A stretch of DNA of 64,000 nucleotides from the NCBI GenBank assembly GCA_038380795.1, contig CM076260.1, positions 34,878,634-34,942,633 of the forward strand. Direction: 5' to 3'. The notes beneath the pieces are model-generated. The model was not told the origin of the DNA. It was given only the letters and a program-made list of their open reading frames with translations, and ran no database searches. Positions 26,501 through 38,500 of the stretch are shown one piece after another. Source of the DNA: Pyrocephalus nanus (Eukaryota; Chordata; Aves; Passeriformes; Tyrannidae). The position numbers and the translations under genes were made by a program. The stretch's first letter is position 1, and every line of letters starts with the position of its first letter.

Positions 26501-29500
26501 TCTCCAAAAGGTATCATTATCTGTGCAGCAGTTTTGTTAGTAAAATTAAATTTATATGTCTATGAATCAGTGTGCTGTAGTTCTTGATTCTAGCAAAGGA
26601 AGAAGTTCAGTCTGGATGGGAAATTAAAAAGAAAAACGGGGAGGTAAAGGTTATTTATGTGGAAAAGGCTGGAAAAGGTTAAAAAAAATTTCAGGAAGCA
26701 GTTGATGAATAATCTTTTTTTACCTTCTCTCTCTCCACTCCCAAGTATCTGTAAGAGTATTAGCTGATCAGTATTATGGGCTATTGTGGTTTTCTGTGGC
26801 TGGGTTTTGGTAGTGGGGGGGGGCTACAGAGGTGGCTTCTGTTAGAAGCTGCTAGAAGTTTCCCCTGTCTGGTGGAGCCAATGCCAGCCGGCACCAGGAC
26901 AGGCTTCCTGCTGCTGGCCAAGGCTGAGCCAATCAGGAGTGATAGTAATCCCTCCGTGATAACATATTTAAGAACAGAAAGTTATTGTGCAGTAAAAAAT
27001 TCCAGCCAGGGAAGAGTGGAGTGAGAACATGGGAACAACAGTGCAGACCCAAGATCAGTGCAGAAGGAGAGGAAGGAGGTGCTCCAGGTGCCAGAGCTGA
27101 GGTCCCTGCAGCCTGTGGTGCAGACCATGGTGGAGCAGCTGTGCTCCTTGGAGGAGCCCATGCTAGAGCAGGTGTGTATGGAAGCAGGCTGTGATCCATG
27201 GGAGACCCAAGATGGATCAGGGTCCTGCCGGTGACCTGCAGCCTGTGAAGAAAGGAGCCCACGCTGGAGCAGGTTTTTCCCGGGCAGGACTTGTGGCCCA
27301 TGTGGGGCACCCACGCTGGTAGAGCTCATTTGTAAAGGACTGCACCCCATAGAGGAGTGACCCACGGGACAGCAGTTTCATGAAGAAATGTTGCCTGTGG
27401 AACAGCCTCACGATGGAGAGGTCTGTGAAGGACTGTCTCATAGGAGAAGGACTCCTCCCTGAGCAGCAGCAGAAACATCAACTGCCCATAACCCCCTTCC
27501 CCCGTTCCCCTGCACTGCTGGGGGGGAGGAGATAGAGCATGGAAGGAAGGAGCGGTGGGGGCAAGGTGTTTTTAAGATTATTTTACTTCTCACTCTTTTG
27601 CTCTGATCCTGTTAGTAATAAATTTAATTAGTGTCCCCACTTTGAGTCTGTTTTGCCCGTGATGGTGATCAGTGACCTCTCCCAGCTCTTACCTCAACTC
27701 ATGAATCCTTCGCTGTTTTTTTTTAATCCTCTGTCTAGATGCAGAAGGGAGTGAGAGAGCGGCTCTAGTGGGTACCTGGTGTCCAGCCAGGGTCAACCCA
27801 CTACAGCAGTATTACCAACTTCACACATCCAGAACTGACAGCAACCTTGGCATATTTATTTGTGTACTGTACTTTGCAATCTTTCTGAGTATTATTTTTC
27901 AAATTTCAAAAAACTTTTTTATAATATTTATTTAGCTGGAGAGATGCTGGTGTTCTGCTTTACTTCAAGATTGGTATGAAATGGAATTATTGACTTTAAT
28001 TTTTTCGGGGCTTTAGGCATTCTTTTTGATTCATCTGAAATGTTTGCTCAATCAAAGTAAGAAATTTGTAGGATGTTAAAGGAAAGGTGTGAGAAAATCT
28101 TAACAAAGAAAGATTTATTCCGTGACAGAGGCTTTACCTTGTGTCTGTGCAGGCATTTTTAGTGGATAAACTCATTAATAGATATTTGAATAATTTAAGA
28201 AAATGACTGTACGAAGAAAAATGCCACGACCATCCACTGTGGCAATACTAGTATGTAAGGAAGTTGATGCTAACTTAGTCCATGCACAAATTGCATGTGC
28301 AGCTGTGATTTCGTAATCTGTTTTAGTATATTTCAGGCATAACTGCATGTATTTAGATGACTGTAGACTGTTCTAGCAGAGTTTATTTATACCCTTGGAA
28401 ATAAAGTCAATTAGAAGCGTGGCTGAGCTAGAACATATTGTTTAAATCCTTAACTTTTAAACAATTGGTGGGTAAATATGGTTGGTTTGAAAGCTGTCCT
28501 CTGTTTAAAATTATTTGGTTTCTGTTGTGGTTGAATTGACAGGCTGTGATCCTGCACTTATTGAAGAAGGGAATGTTAATAGTGATGGCTGTTCCTTCAG
28601 GCAGCAATTGACTGCACTGTCGCAGAGCACTCTGTAACTATTCTCCAGCAAACTCTTTAGCTGTGTTTTTAATGAGGAATCTCTGCAAAGAGCAAAATGT
28701 TTGGGGTGATAATCCTGGAATAAGGAAACTGCAGTACAGATAAATTAATTGGAAAATGGTAATTCATTAGATAAAATTACCCAAGTACTCAAAGTGATCC
28801 TTAAATGACTCTTGGGGAACACTGGGGAAGGAGAGTGGACAGGCTAGCTTACTGAGAACCCCTGTAGCCTTTTTTGGTTGATGGTTGGTTTTGGTGTGTT
28901 TTGTTTTTTTTTTTTTAAGTCCAGCAATCAGTGTCTGTGAATTGTAGTCCTAGGTAAGCATTAAGATCAGCCAGGCTTACTGACTTGGTTACTGACTTGA
29001 CAGGCTTACTGACTCTGGTGCTCTTGGAAGTCAGAGTAAGGAAGCAATGGCAGTGGTTGCTTGAGCTGCAGCAATGCCTAGAATTTCCTTTACATTTTAT
29101 CTTGTATTTAAGGGAGACTTCACTGGATAATTGCATAAGCATTCTGTCAGGCAAGACTCACTTAAGAAGAGTCATTGTATTGACTCAAGAAAGAATTTTG
29201 AAGGACATCATAAAATTAAATGAACATCTTCACACATTACTGACAGCGTGTTTACTGTCACAAGTTGCCTCCTTATTTTCCATGCATAACTTCCAGGAGT
29301 GTCTGCTCTGTGATCTTGCCATACACAATTGTTATGCTTCGCATTTTCCAGTCAGTGGGAACTTCACCAGATTGCCACAAACTTGTCAGTAGGATGGAAA
29401 GTGGCTAGCCACTTCCTCTGCGAGATCCCTCAAAATCCACAGACTCATCTTGTCAGGTTCCATGGACTTGTGCACCTTCAGATTTCTTAGATGGTGTTGA

Positions 29501-32500
29501 ACCTGATCTCCTGTAATAGCTGGTACTTCCTAGTCTTGCCTCTGCTTTCCTAATATCTAGCCTAAATTTCCCCTCCTTCAGTTTGTATCCATTATTCCTT
29601 GTCCTATCATTTCATCAGTTCCTGACAAAGAATCCCTCTCTGGCTTCCCTGTAGGGCCCCTTCTATATTATAATTGAGAGTTGAGAAATACCTTCCTGTA
29701 TTTAGCATTTGTTGTGAAATTACCCTTTGGAAGCATTTTTTATTTCCAGAGGGAAAGCATCCATGCCCTTTTTTCTTTGAAATACTTCTTCCTTGCTGCT
29801 TCATCCCTACTTAAGGTTCTTCAATCTCTGGCTGTAATCAACAGCACATAACCCTCTACTTTGTTGTGCTTTCAAATCGTCACTTAGACCCTGAAGTGCT
29901 GTATTGATGCAGATTACAGAGCTCAGGATGGCTACTTAGTTATAATGGGTGCAGGGCTGGCTGGCTTTACACTGAGTGGTGTGATACAGAGGTCGTTCCC
30001 AGCATAAATGATGGGTTATTACCCCTGTTGTAAGAGAGGAAGTCTGAAATTCAAACCTTACATCGTGCTTTTATTTATTTATTTTTAAATGCTTTCTGTT
30101 TTCAGTTACCTTTTGCCAGACATGTAGTTGATGCACAGGTTGAAAAGTACTGTATTTGAAAGCAATGTCCTCGCCCCCAAAACAGCTGTGTTAACAAAAA
30201 TTTATGCTGTACCTAAGACCTTGCAGTTGATTAAGAAAGCATGTCAACATGTAACTGGAGTTCATAATTCCTAGTTAGCCAAAAAGCACCAATTCATGTC
30301 TAAAATATTTATTCATAATGCTGAAGTGTTTGTTGCCTGTGTAAGCACAGATGTTCCATTTCATTTTATGTCATGTATAAGCATTTAAGTATTGCAATTG
30401 TGTACCTGAAAAATTGTGCAAAGCAATATCAGAAATTCTTCTTGTGCTAATAACAGTCAAAGTGCAACAGTATGGGATGGGCAGGCCAATAAATATCTGA
30501 GATGCTGGGTGGGTTTGGATAGTCTGTTGCTAAGGACTGGTGCTCTCCTGGCTTACGTTTTGTTTGCATTACACCAGCTGGTTTTGGTCTGCACACATGT
30601 ACTTGTGCTGTAGTTGCACGGTGAATTCAGTGCAGGTGCAGTGCAGTACAAGGGGTTCTGTTTTGCCCTAGTTTTTGGTGCTTTTCTACTTCTTCTCAGT
30701 AATTGCTAATAACTCAGAGGCCTAAAGTAAGGCTGTAAATGAGTCCTTAGTCCAAAATTGTATAAATAATTATAAGTAATTATACAAGAAGCATCTATAG
30801 TGTTTTTATAACTGTATATAGTGAAATACATACATTTCTCTATCTCTTATTGAAAGATATATAAGAAACAAAAGACAGCTTGAGACTTAACTAACAAGTA
30901 AAATCATGTTTTTAGAACTGTTCTACAGAAAATGCAAGTTGGTTTCTAAGACAGAAGTTACCCATGACACCAAGCTCTTCTGCTTAATGTTGCCTAAGGG
31001 CACACATCTCCGTGTTCCCATTGGACAACATGTTTACCTCAAACAAACTATTACAGGTAAGAAAAATTGAGAATGTAGTAATGGATTGCTTTTTGAAGTC
31101 TTGAAAAGAATGCCAAGTCTATGGCCAGTAATTCCCTAGTTGTAGTTAGAAAGTCTCTGCTTCCAGGATCACAATCAGGGCTTAATAGTGAACTGACTGG
31201 ATTAATGTTGATGGAAAGCTAACTATTGAGGTGGCTGGCATTTACTGTTGACCTTTTTGGCTTTACTTTCAACTCTGTCTTTAGAACATTCTCTCTCTAC
31301 TGAAGTAGTGCTGTTCATCTTTGAAGGGGAAAACTTACTGTATATGTGTTATGTACCATTAGTCAGTTCCTTTTAATTTTTTGAAATGAGGAGGGTGTTG
31401 TTACAATTTTGCCTTTTTTTCCCCTTCTTCTAAGGGATTTATAGTCATGGTAGCACTACTTTATACTCAAGTTGCACAATATTAATGATGAGGCTGCAAG
31501 ACAAAAGTATCTTGAAAAGCGTGTTTATGTGCTATTCTTCAAAATTTTGTAAAAGGTGGACTTAAGGAAATGGAAAGCCAAACAAATATCTGGTTTGTTT
31601 TTTTAAAGTACTTTCTAAAATGTGTATATTAATGGTTATACTGGTCACTGTACTTGGATTGCAGTATGCATGGTAGAGAGATTTCTGAGAAGAATTTTTA
31701 AATATCCATTAATTGAGAACTGTTTTCTCCTCCTCCTCCTCCCTGCCTAATTCTTTGCTGGTGTCCAGCTCTTGTGACATTTCTTTCTATGTTTATATAA
31801 TGGAATTTTTGAAATGATACTGCAAGAAAATATAACTGTTCAGTACTAAAACTCTGCTGTTTAAATTTAGAAAAAAACCAAGTTCTGGTACTTGAAAATT
31901 AATGGAATTGTTTAGATTTTCATGTTCTTTGGGGATAACTCAAGATCTTTTAATCCAGTGTTCTTAATTGCTAGATAGCACAGAAATAACTTATTGTGCA
32001 GTGGCCTGAAATTTTTCATTAGGGGTAGAAGGCTTCCAATTCTGGTGCAGTGGAAAGGAATATGCTTGCCTAAAAGCATGAGATGGTATTATTTTTATGG
32101 GATATACAGATTATTTACTTACTCTTTGTTTATTTTGATATCTGTTTGTAGTAGCTGGATGTAGAATGCTTTCCATATTATTTCAGCCATCTTTTGGTCT
32201 ACTTTCTAGGGACAGAGGCAGTAAAACCATACACACCTGTATTGCCTTTTTTGCCATTGGATTTCCAAGAAACATCTCACCATGATGGTGTGCATATATA
32301 TTTAATGATTAAAATTTATTCCTGTGGTCTGTTCACGCAGGCACTTGACCACCTACAAATTGGTAAGTATATTTTGGGGTTTTTTTGTTTGCCTTGTCTT
32401 TAAAGATTCACTGTCTGAGTACTTTGATGTTCTTACTGTTTATCTACTTATACATTTGGACATACTTAAAACTTTTTTTAAACCTTTCTTTCCATTCCCT

Positions 32501-35500
32501 AAATGTACAGGCTTATCCTCACTGTAGCTAGGAGCTGTCCATTGCATAAAGGTCTCCTGACTGATCTGTGTGAACTGTATCCCACATTAAAGTTGATCAC
32601 TTTGATGTCAGATGCTCTGAGGACATGTTCTTAGACTTTCACATGAAGAAAGCTAGGGCTGTTTTACAGGCCTTAAGATGCACTCCCTTTTTCATTTCAG
32701 ATACAGAGGTAGATTTTTAATATTGACTTTGCAAATGTTTATGTATTCATATCTTGTTAAATCCACCAAGGCAAAACTTTTTGATTTTATGTCTCTTAAC
32801 AAAAGTCATTCTTATGTGAAGTGTATAGTAACTTCCTGAAAGGAACTTTAATACTACAAAGGTGAAGGCAATATGAAATGGCCTTTAAAAAATCAGAATA
32901 CTAATTAGCTTGTTTTCATCTACTTAATGTTTACCTTTTTCTTTTTTCATTTTTTTTTAAATAAGGAGACTATATTTCTGTTAGCAATCCTGAAGGCAAC
33001 TTCAAGAAGTCGCAAGTTCAAGCTTCAGAAGATCTCATTTTATTGGCAGGAGGCACAGGCTTCACACCAATGGTTAAACTGCTGAATTTTGCTCTGACTG
33101 AAGTGAGTTGTCTCAGGTATGTACAGTTCTCATCATTTAACCCAAGTTAGACAGAAGAAACATAATGGGAAAGCCTCAGTGTTTATAAAACAACTAACAA
33201 AATAAAATGGTATGAAAGCATTTTTATTCAACTTATGCCAAAAACTGGCATGCTTAAGGGAAGAGTGTCAGAAGCTTAGGCAACTTGCACATATTTGGTT
33301 ATTGCCTATCCTCAACATAATGGGCCGATCTGCATTTTGGATTTTAGTTGTACAAATGAGCTCACTGATAAAAACTTTGAGGAGGTTTTTTTTTTAACTA
33401 GCTTTCCATTTGAGTGTTTCTTTTTAGCATTGAAATATTTAAATGTAAGTGCTGTTTTTTGCACTGAGAAGGGCTACAACTGTTTACTTATAACATCCCT
33501 CTGATATATTTGAATATTGTTAGCATATTGTTTTCACCTGCTAAGCAACAGTAGCACATTGTTACCAGATGAGTTCCAGTTTTGAAAAAGGTGCTACTTC
33601 TATAAGCAGAGCATTAAGTGTATTCAAATGCATAGAAAGGTGTGTATTGCATATGCATTCTATACTCTGCTTGTAAAATCTACAGAAGAAAGCATTACTT
33701 ATTCTTGGGAAGGGAACAGGTTGTTATGTCCTTCGGAACCTCAGAAGCATTACTTCTGCTTTTGAAACAGCACAGACAGAGAGTTTAATAGGACCCTAAT
33801 CTTCATGCTAAAGCTAAAAACAGTGAGATGTACTGCAGAAGTTTGTTTCTAAAAAACAAATCCCTAAATTGAGACACTATTCTTATATTGTTTATATTTC
33901 AGCAGTGACATATAATCCTGTTTTGTGAGCAGAGAGATTGTGTACTGTCTGGCTCTTACAAAGTGTCCTGTATTGTCAGTAGCAAATAGCAAGAGGCTGG
34001 CTGGCTTTGCCAATCCAAAGAGTAAATCAATCATCTGACAAAATGCTTGGGAAGCACATTTTTAACACTTTTCAGCACGTTTTCTTATGGGAATTCAATG
34101 TTAGTTTAGGATGCAGCAGCATCTGTTTCCTTACTGGTCAATTCAAAGTAAACAAATTTTTCCTTCTTGCTGTGGAGGCTTGTTAGGTGAATGACTTGAT
34201 CTAGTACAGGTTCTGGTTATATGCAGACACTTATACATTTGTTTTTCTGACTGTTCTAGGCAATTGAGTTTCTTGGCCTTATAGGTGCTTTTTAACCATC
34301 AGTTTGTTTTTTGGGAAAATATTACAAGAGTGTCTTTAATATATGTACGTTTTTATGAATGAGATACATGTATATATAAACAACATAAATACACTTTGCA
34401 TAGAATTCTCTTATTTGGCAAAGTAACTGTTGTCCTAAGCTTGGATTACACTTGCTAGAACACGAATCACAGAAAGCTGAGGAATAATCTATACAGTGAT
34501 TGACTTGTCACCTGAGGGTGCCAAAGCAGCCTCTATCTGGAGTGCTGGGTGAGTGCTGCGGAACTTCTGGGGCTGCACTGTGAGTGCTGGAGAATCTGCA
34601 GCTTCCCTAGGCAGCATCTGCTGTTATGTAATGGGCTGGGATCAATGGATTTTCATTCTTGCTGTCTAGTCAAAGTTTCCCTATTATCTCCTAAATCTGC
34701 TATTTCTTGCCTACAGTAAAAGGGGAAAACAATTTTTTCTCTTCCTACCTGCATTATCCTTTTGTGCATGAAGTCATAATGACTTGTTTCCTTTCTTACA
34801 GGCCAAATTGTATTTGGCCAAAGTATTAATTAAAAAAGAATAGCAGTCCTCTGCGCTTCCTTTTTAAGATGAGGGTTTTTGCTCCTTTTTTACTGATGGT
34901 GTATAACTGCAATCAGTTATCAGTTAATGGATACATTCCTTTAAAAAGGCACTAAACACTAGATGGAGGGCTAATGCTCTTCTCAAGTATAGGATGCTTG
35001 TAGTCTATTATTGGTTCTCCTTGATAGTTGTATCTTCCCTTGTCTCCAGCTTTTTATTCCTAAATTACCACTCTATCCTCATATTCACTTTTAATATACT
35101 ATCCCACTTTCATCATCATTCTTGTTGGAAGGTGATTTTGTAACTTTCTACCTCCTCTTCTTCCTAAAATCCTTTAAGATCTCTAACTCTTCTCTGTACA
35201 GCTTTCCATAGGACCTCGCATACCATTTTTTTTTAGTTTATTAAAATCTACATCCCTTGAGGTATCTTCCAGTATGTTAAATTCACCCTATTTCCTTCCA
35301 GAGGGTTGATGAACTTTCTAATTTGTTATCTAAACTTTTGTCACCATTCTCCCAATCAGCTTTTCTCTACTGGTGGGGATCATGTCTCTTCATTTTAGCT
35401 GGGTTTTCTGTTCTCTTGATAGTGCCGAGTACTGAGCAGCGCTGCAGCAGATATATTTGTCTACACTGGGGAGTATCAGTAAGGGTGTCTCAAATAACCA

Positions 35501-38500
35501 GTTTGTACCTCAGTACCCAGTGAACAAAATGCATGACTTTTCTATGCACTTTCTATTGACTTTTTCCCCACCTGTGTAACACTCAATGCTGTGGTGCACC
35601 ATGCCGGCATTTAGAGCGCTGCGTTCTTTCTTGTAGTGGGCTTTATTTTCCGGGTTTTCAGAGGACCCCAGTGAGGATACAGTGTGGCTGATGTGGGGCT
35701 GTTTTGTTTTATACCAGGCAAGTTTTCCAAAGCTTGTTCACTGTATCTTATTTTGAGTTGCAGTGCATCTGGGACTTGTTTCTCTCAGTAACACTACAGG
35801 TGATGTGTGTGATATACAACATATGCATTTTATATGTTTATGATTTTTTATGTTTTGACAGCAGAAAATGAAATGTTTCTCAAATACAGTATGATCCCTT
35901 TTCTTTGGCATTTGATGTAGCTTATAAGAGTTTTCCTGGTATTTTGAAGTGCTTGTGAAGGGGTAAAACGATCAATAATCAGAAAAATGTGGTTTCTTCA
36001 GACTGGGAGAACATGGGCTTCTAAACTGCAGTTGAAGAGCAGCTGGAGATCATGAACTCTCTGCAGAAGCCCTAGCATATGTGAAAGATATGTGAAAGTA
36101 TGTGTGAAAGATTGCTCTCTGCAAAGTATAGACCAGGAGGGGATAGGAATTAATAGTTCCTGTGCGGCATCACGTAAACATACTGTGTCTAGCGCTAGTC
36201 TCTTAAGAGTCAAGCTTGGCTTGTAAATGGGATACTGGGCAGTGAGAGTGCCGTGTTGTGGAACTGGAATTGCAGGGCTGTGTGATGTGCAAGACCAGCA
36301 AGCTTAGCTGACAGGTACCCTTGTGGTTCTGCATGCATCCCAGCGCTCTGGCTTCCTGCAAGTAGGGCATGAACTTACTGCTTCTGACAGCACAGCAATA
36401 TGCTCTCTCTGTGCAGAGCTGTGCCTGAGTAGAAAAAGCAAGCCCTCTGGGATTAGTTCAGGAGCTGCTTGCATTTAATGGTACGTCATCTGTCTTACAT
36501 GTTGGTGCGGCCTCACCTTGAATATTGTGTGCGGTTTTGGGCACCCCGATATAAGAAAGAGATTAAGCTCTTAGAGAGCATCCAATGAAGGGCAGCAAAG
36601 ATGGTGAGAAGCCTTGAGGAGAAGCCGTGTGAGGAGCAGCTGAGGTCACTTGGTCTGTTCAGCCTGGAGGAGAGGAGATTGAGGAGAGACGTCATTGCAG
36701 TCTACAACTTCCTCGTGAAGGGAAGAGGAGGGGCAGGCACTGATCTCTTCTCTGTGGTGATCAGTGACAGGACCCAAGGGAATGGCCTGAGGCTGTGTCA
36801 GGAAAGATTTACAGTGGATATTAGGAAATGGTTCTTCACCCACAAGGTGGTTGGGTACTGGGGAAGTGGTCACAGCACCAAGCCTGACAGAGTTCAAGAA
36901 GCATTTGGATGATACTGTCACGCACATGCTGTGACACTTGGGAATGGTCCTGTGCAGGGCTAAGGGTTGGACTTAATCCTTGTGGGTCCCTTCCAACTTG
37001 GCATATTCTGTGATTCTGTGGTTATATCAGTTTTCCGCAGGGTTTTAGTCTGTCATTAGTAATAAAGGAGAAGGTAGGTTTGTGTGGCTTCATCAAATGG
37101 TAAATTCTGTTTTGTAATGTTAGTCTGTGTTTTACCTCCACTGTAGTATGAAAATCTGAAGAGTTAATGGCACTGACCTTAATGACAAAACATTTATTTT
37201 TATGTGAACTATCTGGCAAATATAACACTTGTAAAACTAGCTTTCCAGGCAAATAGTTTTTATAAATCAACTGAGTAAAGATGACCTCATACAGAGCTGT
37301 AGTTAGATTTTGAAGTTATGAGTTAATTTTCTCCTCTGTGTTAACATTTCATCTTTATGAAATTAGCATTGACATAACCTTCCTAATTTCAGTTTCACCT
37401 CTACAAGCTGGTGTGTATAATATTAAGAAGGTGTACAGAGTTCATATACCAGCTAATAATTGTAGTGTTCAAGGAATGAGAAACCATTAGATAAAACTTG
37501 ACAAGTTTTGTTTTCATTTCAGTCAGGTCTTAGTAACTTTAAGAGACTTTGTTTTTCTTAGGACAGTGGTTCCTGAACTAGAGGGTGCAAATGCAGACAG
37601 GGTTATGGGATTTAGAAGAAAGGCGGCTAGTCCAACAGACTTTCAGTTACAGCAAGAAAGAAATTATATTGAGTGAGTGGCAAAAAGATGTGAAGGTTGC
37701 AGAGTTGCAAAAAACAAAGAAATAAAAAATGTAAGTAAAAGATTTCTGTGTGATACATTAAGTTCTGATTGTTTAACATGTTTCAAATACAGAAACAGTC
37801 TGCAGTTAATTTTTTTTTTTTTAAGGACAGTGAAGCTGATCTTCTTCAACAAAACAGAAGATGACATACTTTGGAGAAACCAACTAGAGCAATTAGCGCT
37901 TAAAGATGAAAGGTATTTAAAAGTCTGGTGGAAAACAACTTGAACCATCTCAGTCTATAAGAAAACAAATCTTGGAGTTTAGACTAACTGTACAGATTTG
38001 TCACAAGGACAGATTCTGATTCCATAAGTTCTTAGCTAAGGATATAATGGGACTTAGGGAGTGGAAGGAGTTGTGTTGGTCCCAGATGTGTAGCAGAGGT
38101 TATGTCATTATGTTCTGTAGGTTCCCAGAGGAAGCCAGGGATTTCATTGGACAGTGTTTAGTAGATGGTTATTGGATAGTTATACGTTAGATGAGGTGAT
38201 TTTTAAGACTGAGAGGCCTTTTGATGGTGAAGAAAATTTGCCTTAGCCTTAACAATAGAAAACACAGATATGCAAAGAGAGGCATAGAAGTGATAGAGGA
38301 TAGTGTACCCCAGGAGCAACATTCTGAATATAGAGAAGTCTTGAAAAGTCTTTTTGGTGTCACTTGTTGTGAAAATATTTATGTAGAAATTCAAAGTTTA
38401 AATTGGCTTGTTACTTTCATTTTTCTTTACTAGTTGTTGGATTTTTCCATCAGTTACATTTTAATTGTGGATTAAAATGCACTAGTACCTATGTAATGTC

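Noticed and set aside
26776..27441. Several 70-127 codon frames in intron 10
   Set aside because: They lie inside the solo LTR, with no gag, pol or env motif.
37677..37943. 88-codon frame as a separate gene
   Set aside because: Its conserved part is CYB5R4 exon 14; the flanking residues are intron sequence read through the splice sites.
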